The notes: generated by a model not told the origin, from the letters alone. A DNA stretch of 45,034 bases from Termitomyces sp. T153 (GCA_018296165.2 JACKQL020000214.1:1-45034), one strand, 5' to 3'. Positions 21,059 to 33,440 are shown, numbered from the stretch's first letter. Translations and numbers: made by a program.

Positions 21059-22082
21059 CTCTGGCATAAATTGCTCTTCTTCCTCTCTTTCTCTCTCCTG
21101 GCTCAGAATAGCCAATGCTTGTTGTTGCCTCTCCTGCTCCTCAGCTATAGCAATTTGTCTGAGTCTTTGTTGCTCTTGCAGCACTGCTAGTGCCTCCTCT
21201 TGCTGCCTCTTCTGCTCTTCAGCTAGAGCAATATGTCTCAGCCTTTGTTGCTCTTGCAAGGCTGCTAGTGCTTGCTCCTGTTGCCTCTGTTTCTGCCTTT
21301 GTTGCTCTTGAAATAGAGCTAGTGTGTGAGGGGGAGGTGGTACCATTATGGGCATAGGTTCTGGTACAGGAGCTTTTATAACTCTTCCATGTATAGGAGC
21401 AGGCAGATGGGGCACCAATCTAGGTAAGGGATTCTGTAAAGGGGCATCCCATCCTTCAGGCAGATGGGTTTTAGGAATATCCACAGTAGCTTGAGCAACA
21501 GCAGGCTGATTGACTGGTCCCAGCCTATTGACTCTTTCATATACAGGCAGAGGTGGCACCATTCTAGGCAAGGCATTCTGTAAAAGGGCATTCCATCCTT
21601 CAGGCAGATGAGTTTCAGAAATACCCATAGTTGCAATAGGCTGATTGAGTCTATTGACTCTTTTCTGTATAGGAGCAGGCAGAGGAGGCACCAATCTAGG
21701 TAAGGGATTCTGTAAAGGGGCATTCCATCCTTCAGGTAAAACAGTTTCAGGAATGACCATAGAGAATGTATCATCAGGAGGTGCTAACTGCCTAATAGGT
21801 CTTCCTGAAGAGCCAGCAGTGGTGGCTATAGATTGGTGATTAAGCCTCAATCCCCCAGATCCTATATCCCCAGATTCCATAGATTGCTTGTTACCCCCAG
21901 GCCCCAATTGAAGTGGTGGGACAACCACAGTATTGATCTGTTCCAAAGATCTATTGTTTCTATTTGCACGACGATCCTCAGGATCTGTCATTTGTAATTG
22001 TTCAAGTCTCCTTTGATTCCTAGCTTGTTGCCTTTGGCTTTCAAGAGTAGTAGGTGGTTGCCTGAAACATCCATTGTTAAGC
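21059..22082 (-). pseudogene. Helitron B first large exon: Pro-rich and Gln-rich region
   Basis: This open frame starts near the ATG of MLNNGCF, or at a splice site after TTTCAG near 22,060. It has an Arg/Gln-rich start (RQQARNQRRLEQLQ) and then three copies of a Pro-rich unit (LPEGWNAPLQNPLPRLVPPL). A Gln/Glu-rich probable coiled coil follows (LAALQEQQRLRHIALAEEQK and repeats, about 21,090-21,320). No enzyme motif is visible. Position and frame continuity through the intron at 21,009 make it the N-terminus of the Helitron B protein. Confidence 0.7.
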
Positions 22083-22191
22083 ATTTTAACAGTCAAAACC
22101 CATTAAAATTGACTTGCATGATGAGATATTTGATATATCAATAGCTCAATGTGGTTAAGGAGTTACTAATAAGCTTGTTAATCAACATCAA

Positions 22192-22374
22192 TCAATCAAT
22201 AGATGTGATCAAACATACTTTGTCATGTGGCCTCCTTTCCACAACTTCGGAAATGCCTATTGTTTGGTCATATTGTGTCCAAAAACATGCAAGGCATGAA
22301 AAACAGTGTCCGCTCAATCGCGTTTGGCCTTTTTCACTCCTGCAGACCAATTGGCACCTTTGACACATGGTCAA
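22192..22374 (-). CDS. Possible small zinc-finger-like exon upstream of Helitron B
   Basis: A 60-residue frame on the minus strand has the spacing C-x2-C ... C-x2-C in MCQRCQLVC ... GHCFSCLAC. It ends near a good donor-like GTATGT at about 22,221. Short Cys-finger starts occur in proteins of this Helitron group, so this could be their first exon. The phase does not fit the obvious acceptor near 22,060, so the link is unproven. The DNA here holds several CpG, unlike its surroundings. Confidence 0.3.
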   Translation of the reverse strand: MTMCQRCQLVCRSEKGQTRLSGHCFSCLACFWTQYDQTIGISEVVERRPHDKVCLITSID

Positions 22375-23270
22375 AAGATAGTATTTATTTATTAAAGTTG
22401 TCTACTATAATTTTTTTTTTCAAAAAAACATGTTCAAATGGCCAAAAACAGCCAACTTGTATGTTGTTCACCCTTAAAAGGCAATTCTTATGTAAGAATT
22501 GGTCAGCATTAGTCAGGCTTACTTCAGCAGAATCCCAAAAAGTCATCCACACAGCCACTTTCCTAGGAGTTGTTGCATAATATACTATAGATACCTCATC
22601 ATGCATATTTCCAACTGCAGTACCAGAATGGGTGAATGCTCAAGAGACAAAGACTGACACAAATAAACCCATAGAGAGTAATACCCTTTGAGCATATGAG
22701 ATAGTAGGCTGTAATACACATAGATATGACTATCATTTGAGCATTGCTTGTATCAAACAATAGTGCATCACTCTTTGGTAGGTTTGGAGCATCACTCTAT
22801 GACAATAGCTGATCCTTGACAAATACAAGGACCAACATCGATGACCTCATTGAAGTAATGGCAGGAAGCATCTTTTATTGGACTTAAATAAATAATGATA
22901 ATGTCAAACAAGAATGGGGACAGACAACAATATCAATACTCATGAATCACATGATATAATGTGTGAGTACTTAAGTACCAATAACAACAATTGGAACAAA
23001 AGAAATACTCTGCACACTGAGAGTCTCATGATGGCAAAAAGTCAACTGAGGATAGTAATATGTAAACAATCACTGCAGCAATGAATGATGTAAGCCTCTT
23101 GATTAAGCAAGTATTACATAAACCACAGATACAGTGATACCTTACATAATGGGGCTAAGGCAGCAATGTGGAATGGTACTTATGATCATCACTAGCCAGA
23201 TCAGACTAATGAATTCTGATTGAGTGATTATAAGTATATTATTAGTATGTACAATAAATGACAGCTTGAA
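22375..23270. other. Stretch without a recognisable gene
   Basis: Low-complexity runs (a T-run near 22,412-22,421 followed by an A-run) and short frames on both strands. None resembles a known family and I see no clear transposon end. Confidence 0.4.
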
Positions 23271-24477
23271 TTAACAAATGTGGCATTTTTTAGATGGGGG
23301 CTCATCAGTGCAAGTGTGAAGGTCAGGTGTAGGCTTGGTGTCAGAATCCTCATCAGAGTACAGAGTGAGAGTGGGTGATTCAGGGGGTGTATCACTGATG
23401 TATCCATCTTCTGGACAATAATTTACTTCCACACATTCCTTGTCTGTGTAGGACACTCAGCCATGCATTTCATTTTTGAAAGAGGGTTGAGCTCGAAATG
23501 TTTTAAGGGTAAGGCCAAGTCAAGTCACTACCTTACAGTCCCCCCATACATGACCATTGAGATATGGGAAGGCTAAGAAAGACAAGATATCAACAGTTCA
23601 GCAAAGATGAAAGGGAAAAGGTACACAGAACAATGAACATACAGAAATCAACAGGTTCAACCTTACAAATGGTGTATGTTTCACCTTGCCATGTGAAGGA
23701 CAACATCTTGCTAGGGTGTTTGCCAGAGAACATGTCAGAAAGTGAAATACAGTTATACACAAGCCATCCAGCTCCTTCTTGTAGGGTAGCTTGAATATCT
23801 ACATGCATGGAGGATGGAGGCAGGTCAACATCATCACCACAAATATGACTAGTCCAGGCCATCTTTTTGTAGTGTATCAGGATGCAGGCTTGATGAGCCA
23901 AGAATCCTGAGTAGACAGTGTTGAGTGCATCTATCCCTGTAAGTACACCATTCTTCCCTTCTAGTGCATGAGACAAGAAAAACCAGTACATGAATCTTTG
24001 AGCATGAGCACAATTCTTGATAGACAATTCAAATGCTCACACATCTTGGCTATCCACAAACAACCATCCTGATAGACCACTGTACAGCTCAAAGTAGATG
24101 CACAGGTACAACAACACCAACACACCACTCCATGTGGAGAGATCTGGCAGATGGGAACTATTGTATTCTAAACACACCAGAATATAAATAGAGGTAAAAA
24201 TAAAATAAAATGAAATAAATCACAATAAATCAAATGATGCTTACCATTTTCATCTGTTGAGTCCACAAAAGCAAGAACATAGAAAGTTAACATCTGCATT
24301 AGGATGTCATGTGAGGCCTGGCCATGATCCATATTTGAGACTGTGTTGGATGCAACAAAATGATGAAAAATGCCAACTATGGAGTCAGGCAGAGTTGTGA
24401 CACAATAAAAATACCCACCCCAACATATACAAGGTTTGGGAGTGACTACTGCATGAGGAAGATTCTGACACATGATA

Positions 24478-24530
24478 CTGGATAATTGTCAGAAAGGATG
24501 ATATGTAAAATAATAAAATATAGAAGATAC
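24478..24530 (-). other. 53-nt intron inside the JmjC core
   Basis: The minus strand starts GTATCTTC and ends TATCCAG, with a CTGAC branch-like element. It separates the ...DLLVLE segment from the segment carrying NLPHAVVTP. Confidence 0.65.
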
Positions 24531-25739
24531 ATCATTGTTTCCAGCTCCAGAACAAGCAAGTCTATGTTCCATTTCTTGGCGTTTGGTTTCCTCAATGCAA
24601 AATTGTTGACAAAAAGCTCCCAAGAAGCAAAGTCCCTGTAGTCACCAGATTTAGGCATCATGATAAACCAAAGCTTAATACCTGTCTTGACCAGCAGGAA
24701 AGTTCCAAATCCATTGGAGTCTATGTGCCAATAATGATGAGTATTTGCAGTTGAAGCTATCCCCAATGCATGTCAGAGATCAGGTAGAAATCACCACTCT
24801 TGCAGTAACTATGTCCTTGTACCTTGTTCCAGGCAGCCAGATCACTAGAAAAGGGAGGCAAGGGAAATGTTTCAACAGACCCAGGCAAGTTAAGAGCACT
24901 TAGAGCTCTGGGGTATGGAGCCTCAAGAGAGCAAATGAGACCTTTGGGAGTACCCTTTCTCAACAGATCAGTGCCCTTCTATTGGATGAATTTCATTGAA
25001 TGACAGATGACAAATGAATGAACCATGTAAATCTGTGAGTTTGTTGAGTGTGCATATTTGCAATAACAACCATTTGTTGAAACCAAGATTGACATGACTA
25101 ACATTGCAAATAAGTATGCATGCATGGTCACACAATAGCAGGCATATTTCATAAGGGGACCTAGTCTCATATTCCTGTCAAGTCAGGATTGTATAAACAG
25201 GCTGTTGTTCTGTATGACCAGATGCAACAGCAGAGGCATGCATATGGTTAAACCAAAGGATATCCCTCTTGAGCTGTTAGAATGCATTTGTTCAAGACAT
25301 TCTGCAAATAAAAAATCATAATATAAATACATACGTGAAATTTAGGAACATATTCAAAGGTCCCTGCTCCACCAGGTATGGGTATATGAACCTTTTCACC
25401 CTTGTGACAGATCCATTGGTGTTCAAGATCCAGACAATTGTCAATAACCAATGTTTCACCATGCTCATTGTCCTGAAAAAGCAACTGAACTTTCAGATTG
25501 ACATAATGAGTATTGCAACACATATGGAAGACTTGAACATCAAATCAATTAGGGCTTGTTCTTCCTCCTCCAATGTATTGATGACATCCTCCTCATTGGA
25601 AGACATGTTTGTGTTGCTCTTTGGCTTTTTCTTGCCACTCTTTAGTTTTTTACCTGGCTTTGTAATAGGGCCTTCATTGTATTTATCACATTTTGGATTT
25701 GCTGCAATATGGGAGGATTCTCTTGTTTGGTTTTCTGCT

Positions 25740-26090
25740 GTATTGTTATCAATAGACCATTCAATCTCCACCCTGGACTCTGGGCCAGATATACCATCTC
25801 CACTACTGTCACCTACAGGTGAATCATGGTTATCAGATGTATTGATTGGAGAAGGTGACTGATTGGTTTGTTGGGGATCATCACAGTGTGGGGACAACCC
25901 AGAAGGGGATCCTATATCAATAGACAGATCAATCTCTACCCTGGACACTGGGCCAGACAGTCTGTTACAACTCCTGTCACCTCCAGGCAAGTTGTGGTTG
26001 TCAGATGTATTGTTTGGAGAAGGTGACTGTTTGGATTGTTTGGAATATTCACAGTGTGGGGACAACTCAGAAGGGGATCCTACTCCAGTA
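25740..26090 (-). repeat. Two tandem copies of an approximately 56-residue coding repeat
   Basis: Both units encode SPHC, then a Gln/Lys-rich stretch, QSPSP-NTSDNH, SGP-SRVEI and SID. The DNA period is about 168 bp. The duplication lies in the disordered N-terminal part of the JmjC-like gene. Confidence 0.85.
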
Positions 26091-26729
26091 TGCAAATTAT
26101 TGATGTCTGCCAACTCTGACAAAGGTAGAGAAGGATGGAAGGCATTGCCAACATCTTTTCCTAACATTGCATCAAACATATGCAAGTCAATAGGTGGGGA
26201 GAAAGACATATCAGGCAAAATACAAGGGTCATTGGGGGTTTGTTGAATAGATGACATGGTAACCCCACTGCCAGGTTGATAAGAGAAAGGCTGGTCAACA
26301 GGGACAGATGACAATGGTGCAGGCAACCATCTGTCTGCAGGCACAGGTCCAAAATAAGAATTGACTGAGGAAGGGTCAGCACCAAACAAAGAACCAGATG
26401 GTATGAGCCCAAAGGTGCCAAATATGTCAGAGGGCATATGTGATATAGGCAATGTTCCATAATCAGACATATATGAATCCATGCTGAAGTCAAGTGATGT
26501 AGGAGGGAACAAGTAGGCCATGTTGATACCAGTCAAACCAGGCAATGGTTCTGATGAAGAGGATTCTACATTGTTATGTTTCCATTTCTGTGATGATACA
26601 GTTATGACATCAATCCAGGCTGGAGCACCACCATGTACTTTTGCAGAGAGATCCTCCAGAGTGGTTGACAATTCCTTGAGCAGATCACCTCCTTGCATGG
26701 CAGAAAACAGCATCTTCTACAAAGCACAT

Positions 26730-29700
26730 TTGGCTTTGGAGATTGTTGATGGATGTGGAAGACCACTTATATGTCTCCAAAGCTACAAACAATGTAAGGA
26801 TGCAACAACACATGAAAAGCAACAAGTTATAAGACACCTCTAATAATGAATCCTTTCCAGATAGTGATCCATATTCTTGGGGCAGGAGCAACATGAGTGG
26901 AGATACCAGCAGGGCTATGTACAATGTGTTGTGCATCATAGTAGAACATCCAAATGTACCTGATCCATCTATTGCAGCACCATGTATGCTATGAAGGTAT
27001 GCCAACTCTTCTCAATTGCTCAATCTGCTTTCTCTGACAATATAAGATTGAATATGACATCAAAATAAGTAGAATAATAAGCATACTCATCAACTATTAG
27101 TTCTTTGATGGAGGACATGTCCAATGGCAGATACACATTACCCTAAAGAACATAATAGATAAGTTGTTGAATAAATATAAAAATAAATAATACAATGGAA
27201 GGTAATAAAGATAAAAATGCACCTTTAAGAGACAGCTCAAGTGGAGAGCAGCAGACATAAGGTTAATTAGAACATTGTGAACACTCTTTTTGGAGACCCA
27301 CTTTGCAAGATTGGAATACAACTTCATTTGAGTGCTGGTAAAGGAAGATCATGGACAACTCAAAAGTGTGTTCTTGCCATTAGACTCAGAATTGACTTTG
27401 CATAGGTGCTGTAATAAATTTTTCTGAAATTTGCTGAGTAGAGTGGGAAGCGAGTTTAACAGATTGACCAGCTATAGAAAAAGGGGTAAGGACAATAGAT
27501 AGAATAAAGCTCTTAACAAGTACTGTTCAACTGTTTTCCAATACTGGTCCAGTGGTGGATGGCTGACAAGGGTCAGCACCATCCACAAGGGTCTGGATAT
27601 CCAATACACAATAGGCAAGAACTACTTTGAAAAATGCCTCAAGAGCTCTGTCCTTGGTTATGCAAGAAACAGGTACTTCACAAAGGGTATCTCAAAAAAT
27701 AGCAAACACATTGTTGCAGTTAGCCATAGACTGATTAGTTTCACAAACTGCAAGGGTGCATGCCAGATGCTAAACAAATTATAAGTGTCAAATTAACAAT
27801 ATTGAGGCTACCCAATACTTTGACAGGCATATTCTCAAAATATTTACTGATATCAAGTGTGTTTGAAATGACATTGGAGTACCAAGAATGCAAACCAAAT
27901 CTAGGGTTTCCTATTCAGAGATGAGGTAATGGCATAGTACTCATTGCCACCAGGGGAGAAAATGACATTGAAAGAATATTAAACTACATGACTCATTATA
28001 TACAGGAAACACTGATTGTCAATCAAAGTTAGTCAGCAACTGCTGCTGCAGATGTATTAGTAATACATCAATAACAATAAACATAGGTGTTGGTAAGAAA
28101 TAACCCAGCCAAACACTATATATGCTATATATATATATATATATATTGGCCAACCCACTTATATCCCCCACCTTCATACCAGTTTATACTGAATCCAACA
28201 GTGACAACTGAACCTTCAGGTAGTTCAGCATTGTTATTTTTATAAGAATGCCAGCTAGGCAAAGTGTCAAAATCAGCAGGTTGAAAATGGAAAGGCCTTC
28301 CTGTCTCATTTTGACCATTGTAAATAGGCACTATAGTATGTAAGAACAAGGAACAATGGATTTATAACAGTGCAGTACCTTGCTGATCAAACTCAATGAC
28401 AGGCTTGTACACATCTGACATGCTAGCAGAAGTAAAAATGGGTGCATCAACCTCCATAAACATAGAATTGTTAAGGCCAACAGATGCAGGGCAATTCTTC
28501 TGCAGTGTTGCATATCCACCATCTGAACAATGTTACTTAAGCTGAAACACACAAGAGGATGTAGATCATGTACCATTGTTGTACTTGGGTGTCTTACCCT
28601 CTCCTCAGGATACAAACACAATGCCACAGCTGGAAATGGTGCTGTGAATCCCATCTGGCAAATTCATAACTTGGCAAAGCACAGCAAACTGTCAAAGGGA
28701 TTCCTGATGGAATTCATACACTTCCAATCTATGCTGTCCATACTTCTCAGTGGATCCTCCAACAGCAACAGAACTATGTATCAAGTGAGAAGTAGATACC
28801 ATGCCAGAAGACAAAGAAACACAAAAAGGTCTGGACTGGTCATAGAGGGCCAGATGTTTATTGTTACAATGAAGATCTCTAGGATCTATTCTTGCTAGAT
28901 GGATGTAGAATCCATGGCAAACAAAGAGAAGAGAGAGCTATATCATAGTAAAATAATAGAAACAGACATGCAAATTGTAGATGCACACCCAGTTTTCTGA
29001 ACTCATATGCTGCATGACCATGCAGATACAGGAATAACAAAGCTTTCTGTCACTGTTATACTTGTTGTATCTGAAAGGCTGCACTTTAAGCTGCTTTCTG
29101 CAGGACAGAAAGTGAAGACAACAGAATCTGATAAAATTTATGAGGCAACCAACATACTGTAGATGTGGCAGACCCTTGTAACTAGGTTTCATGAAATCCT
29201 CTTGATATTGCAGCTGCATGATGGTATATTCAGCCAACTCATGAGTCAGATCAGTAGAGCCATCCAATTTGAGGGAATAAATGAGTCTGGATCATTTTCC
29301 CAAAAGAGTTAGAGTAAAAAAAAAATGAACTTACTTGTCACAACTACTAAGGTCTTTGCCAGACATATCAGCAGTATGAATAAGTAAGGGGCTGGCTGCA
29401 ACAGAGGAAATAGCAGGGACACTCAACCCAACATCAGAAGATATATTTTCAATGAAAGGGTCATCATCAACAACAAAATCAGACATATTGTTGCTCTAAT
29501 AACCTCCAACCTTTTCATATTCATCTTCATCATTGTTGTTAGCATCCATAGCAGCAAGAGGCCTGGAAGCTGGACATTTGTGGAGACTACAGAATGCATA
29601 TAAGTTAATAAATGGCTGATGCAACATTAACAGTACAACTAACTTGGAAACAACAGGTAATTCCTCATCAGAATCTGAAGATATTGTCACAGGACTACCA

Positions 29701-30538
29701 GGAGAGAGAGGTACAATGTTTGCATCTGCATCAATAACAGGGCTGGATGGTTCAGCCTTTACTGCAGGATAGACCCACATAACAGTGGATGGCTTTTTGG
29801 GTGCGACAGTCAGTGATTGCAGTGTCTAAAGAGCCTTATGGGTCACAGCATGCATGTGGCTGCATTATGATCAGGCAATTCTAAGGTACTGGTATTACCC
29901 ACAATGTACACAGGATGCCCAACAGGGGTCAATTCAGAATCATCAGCATCTAAACTGGCCAATGCATGACTATAGAACCAGTCAATATCATGTTGTCAAG
30001 AAAATAACAAATATACAGAACAGGCATGTCAATAACTGCAGCCCCAACTGTCTTCTTCTTCTTAGGGGAAGGAGTCAAAGGAGAACTCTCCAGACTGATA
30101 GAGGCGAGAATAAGCAAATACATGACTGCAACAGCTAAAAAAATACATGCCTCTCAAGGACAAGCAGAGCTTTATGCTTGGTAGGCAACCCATCAATGCT
30201 ATGTATAAATATATGTGATATAAGCAACCACTGAAATGGCATGACTTGAAGTATAAGTGCATGCAAAATCTGAAGAGTCACCCAAAGCTGTTGCAACATC
30301 AACAGGCAATCTGGAGACATTGTCAAATATGCTAGAGAAATGTGAGTCATTATAGACATGTTGGAAGGACATATAACACAATGACATATGACTGGAGTTG
30401 GTCTTCATTCCTGGGGATATAGACATCAATATCAATAATAGGGGACAACACAGTGGAACAGACTGACCAAGACTTCAACTGTTGTGCAAGAGACCTCACT
30501 TTCAAGGGACTAGATTTTGCTTGCTTGCATGGAGGCAT
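26730..30538 (-). pseudogene. Unrecognised multi-exon gene, several in-frame stops
   Basis: I do not recognise this protein. Coding blocks on the minus strand start with MPPCKQAKSSPLKV at 30,538. Then come SPLTPSPKKKKTVGAAVIDM near 30,050, a Ser/Pro/Asp-rich block (VTISSDSDEELPVVS near 29,660), MSDFVVDDDPFIENISS near 29,470, and a helical block DGSTDLTHELAEYTIMQLQY near 29,240. GGYATLQKNCPASVG (28,500), SWHSYKNNNAELPEGSVVTV (28,220) and KWVSKKSVHNVLINL (27,300) follow. Consistent introns are 29,970-30,016 (47 nt), 29,287-29,334 (48 nt), 29,098-29,157 (60 nt) and 28,331-28,378 (48 nt). A TGA at 28,692-28,694 and another near 27,350 break otherwise open exons. It may be one long gene with the JmjC part downstream, or two genes. 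Confidence 0.5.
28125..28146. repeat. AT dinucleotide microsatellite
   Basis: A run of alternating AT at the end of a probable exon of the unrecognised gene. Similar shorter AT-rich runs occur near 33,290-33,310 and 33,400. Confidence 0.9.
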
Positions 30539-31380
30539 AGTGAACTTGACACATATTAGACAGATACAGATGCAAGGGGTAGAGAGAAGGACAGGATACA
30601 GGAGTACAGAGTCAATGCTGCCAGACCAAACACCTTATTATACAGAGGAGGACAATGTATTAAAAAGGATAATTAATTTACAAAGAGTAAAAAGATAATG
30701 AACACAAAGAATCAGGGCAGGGTAATTAGAACATTATATGACATAAATCCACATATGAAATGAACAGCCAAAGATGCAATGACAGCTAACAATACAGGAC
30801 CCCATATCAGTATATTCTGCTAGATGACATGTCAAAGGACAGAGCGATTCATATGAAGAATAAAGATACTTTAATGAAATTCAATGGCAAAGCAAAAGAA
30901 GGCAGCATAGCACAAAAAAAGAAAAGAGTACACAGTAAAGCACTGTTAATAGATGTACAGAGAGAAAACATAAAATAGAAGACTCCAAGAGAATCACCAA
31001 ACAAGCCAACTGTGAGACAGCAAAACAAGGGAATAAGGCAAACACAACAGGCCTGTCAGAAGCAATCAATGACAGATGTCCACATTGGAAGCAATGTGAG
31101 ACATGAAGCAACATGAGCAATTGAAATGATTCACAGAAGGAAACAGAGAGAAGCAAGGCAACAGGAATGCCATGGAAATGAGACCAACACACACATAGTG
31201 AATTGTGCATTGTTAGTCAAGACATGCATGACAGCAACACAATAATTAGAACAGGACACCTATCAACTGAGGGACAAGAACCAGTACACAGTTTGAATTG
31301 TCTATAAGCACACAGTAGATTAAGTACACAAATATAACATTACCTAAATGTACCAAAGATTATCTGCTTGATATGACACT
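30539..31380. promoter_or_regulatory. Spacer between two divergent unrecognised genes
   Basis: This 840-bp purine-rich stretch on the plus strand lies between the minus-strand gene starting at 30,538 and the plus-strand gene from about 31,386. It may contain both promoters. I see no specific element that I can name. Confidence 0.3.
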
Positions 31381-31385
31381 GTACC

Positions 31386-32440
31386 ATGCTCTACAGGTCA
31401 TGGTGTTGGTCAAGGACTACAACAAAGCAAGAGCCAGTGAGTAAAATATTCAGTCATACTAAATATTCATTACTATTACTACTATCTTGCCTTGGTTTAA
31501 TGTCAGAGACTGCACTTGAGCAAGCAATTATTAACCATGAAGAGGATGAAATGATGCTTGCCAACATTGCCAGTGTAAGTTCAGTAGAGGTGAGTGCTGC
31601 CATTGCATACTGACCAAGAACAGGATCCTTCATGGGCAGAAGCAGTACAAATCAAAGAGATTGCAAACCCACAGACATGGAGATTGGTGTACATTCATGA
31701 AGATGGAGAGATTTTGAATGAGGAGCTTATATTCACCATATATGGTGCTATTACAGACAAAGATCTACTCCCTATTAAAAAGGATGTGTGTATGAGGTCA
31801 GTTAAGACAGTCAAATGTCAGATACAAAGAGCTGACTTACAAGGTCAGTGATTACAAATGCATAAAATACATGAAACAATTGGTCAAGCTCAATGGACTC
31901 AGGACTCAACATTTCAAAGACACAATAAAGAGTGCTGGGTTGATATGCAACTATTTCAATTGCAAGTTGGCCAAAGGCCAACTCAAATGTGAGTGGGGTG
32001 CCTACATAGGCCAGGACACAAGACACATTGACATTACAAACTGTTTATTCATGCCAACATCAGAGGCTTCATTGAAAAAAGAGCATCATCCATTGAACAG
32101 GGATTTGGACTCATACAGACTTACTGAGAGGATACTTCCCAAAGGTTTCATGGTAACTGAGGACAACATAGTTCAGTATTCCAGAGCAAGATTAGGCAAA
32201 GATGGCAAGCAAACATAGGTAAATCTCATATCTAAAATATATATATAAAGAGAAAACACAAGATTAAATGAATATATGTTACAGGTACAAATTATGCAAA
32301 CCAGAAAGATTTAGAACAGGAGACATAGTAGCTGTTCAACTATTGTTCCAGGTCATCAATCTGAGCAGAGGCAAACTGAAAATGCTCCTAGTATTGAGGT
32401 CCATTACACTCATTGACAAGAGCTTCAGATCAGTAAGCAC
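31386..32440 (+). pseudogene. Unrecognised intron-containing gene
   Basis: I do not recognise the family. Coding blocks are ETALEQAIINHEEDEMMLAN (about 31,508-31,570), DPSWAEAVQIKEIANPQTWR (31,624 on), and SAGLICNYFNCKLAKGQLKC with WGAYIGQDTRHIDITNC (31,900-32,040). RFRTGDIVAVQLLFQ and LLVLRSITLIDKSFRS follow near 32,310-32,430. Likely introns are 31,575-31,623 (GTAAGT...ACAG, 49 nt, removes a TGA) and 32,219-32,284 (GTAAAT...ACAG, 66 nt). Another probable one lies near 31,845-31,905. The last block has the look of a small beta-rich domain but I cannot assign it. Start and end are uncertain. Confidence 0.45.
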
Positions 32441-32746
32441 ACATCACCAGAATCAAATGTATGGAATGATGCACATATATCTATATAGCTGACCCCACAA
32501 TCTAACAATTCAGTGCAGAGTGGAGGTAAGCTAAAGTGGAAGCTCAGGGAGATAGTGAGCAATGTCTCACACAGAATGGAGGTTGACTTAGCTTGACATA
32601 CCAAAGAACCATATGGCCACCCATAGTTCCAGGATAATACTGTAAAGCCATACAGAAATATAACATTGGCAGGCATGAACACACCTCAACATCAATGAGA
32701 TTGACTGCCAAAGAAATGCAGGGGTTACTATGCTATTCAGCTGATC

Positions 32747-33180
32747 TGGATTACACAATCCATTGCTGTAGCAACAGCTGACCAATCAAACCACCTTTTG
32801 TTAATTGGATTACATCATCCATTGCTGCAGCTGCACATGACTAAGCAATCCAGTGTTTTTCATGTAAATAATGCAAAGTGAACACAATTATAAAATTAGC
32901 TCACCCAGATTACACAATCCATAACAGAGCTGATCCAATGCCCATGCATCCCTTACAACAATGTTGATGGTAGTGGGTTTCTGACAGCTCACAGTCACAT
33001 TTTTGTCACATCAAAATATGTCTCCTCCCATGCCTCCTTCCAGAGACATCACACTCAGATTACACAATCCATCACTATATTGCCAGATGACTGATCAACT
33101 GTTAAAGTGTTTTTGTTAATTGGATTACACAATCCATTGTTGGTAACAGTAGCTGACCAATCAACCCAGTGTTTTTGTTA
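32747..33180. repeat. Five interspersed copies of a GGATTACACAATCC repeat
   Basis: Copies lie at about 32,747, 32,807 (variant), 32,907, 33,057 and 33,122. The core has a 5-bp inverted repeat, GGATT and AATCC, around ACAC. Longer copies share AGCTGACCAATCAA and GTGTTTTTGTTAA about 25-50 bp downstream, giving a unit of about 60 bp. No gene is apparent here. Confidence 0.85.
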
Positions 33181-33440
33181 AGTATTTGATCTCAAATAAC
33201 AAAAAGTTGACACATTTTAAATTTACCTTCATAAATTCAAATCATTTCAATGAACACTGACACATTGCAAAAGTGTACTAAGAGAAATACAATATATATA
33301 TTGTATATAATATACACCACAATCAAAGAACAGAAAGTAAACAAGAATAAAGAAAGACAAAACAAAATAAATGAAAACAAAAAAATACAAAAGGAAAAAT
33401 ATATATATATAAGAAAGAATTCATGTGTTGTTTCCATTAA
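33181..33440. other. AT-rich stretch, no gene seen
   Basis: Dominated by A-rich sequence on the plus strand, with AT-alternating runs near 33,290-33,310 and 33,398-33,410. Reading frames here are low-complexity and I do not take them as genes. Confidence 0.5.

Larger units (their letters stand above)
15780..22374 (-). mobile_element. Helitron B (minus strand)
   Basis: This is a second rolling-circle transposon, of a different subfamily from Helitron A. On the minus strand it has a low-complexity N-terminal exon, a long acidic repeat region, the Helitron_like_N domain, Rep (HUH and Tyr motifs) and a Pif1 helicase. The coding frame is nearly complete apart from TGA stops, one 8-bp duplication and introns. 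The termini are not fixed. A possible 3' end is CTAA followed by T on the minus strand at 15,719-15,722, 20 nt beyond the palindrome at 15,743. Confidence 0.85.
23271..26713 (-). pseudogene. JmjC-type dioxygenase-like gene, multi-exon and broken
   Basis: JmjC proteins are Fe(II)/2-oxoglutarate oxygenases, often histone demethylases or hydroxylases. On the minus strand the core reads THHYWHIDSNGFGTF near 24,700-24,745 (the H-x-D metal pair), then TGIKLWF, and after an intron NLPHAVVTP near 24,440-24,470 (candidate distal His). A 53-nt intron at 24,478-24,530 (GTATCT...CCAG) separates the two parts. The N-terminal part, 25,493-26,713, is a Ser/Pro-rich open frame with a Lys-rich patch (KPGKKLKSGKKKPKS). 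Downstream, 23,590-24,160 continues with HLPDLSTWSGVL and FMYWFFLSHALEGKNG, and an acidic Ser/Pro tail ends at 23,271. A TGA lies at 24,037-24,039, and a G-run one base short precedes GIASTANTHH. Exon joins between 25,300 and 24,960 are uncertain. Confidence 0.65.

Noticed and set aside
24440..24745. TET/JBP-type DNA oxygenase
   Set aside because: The order H-x-D, KLWF, then PHAVVTP fits the JmjC type better, and no TET/JBP-specific block was recognised.
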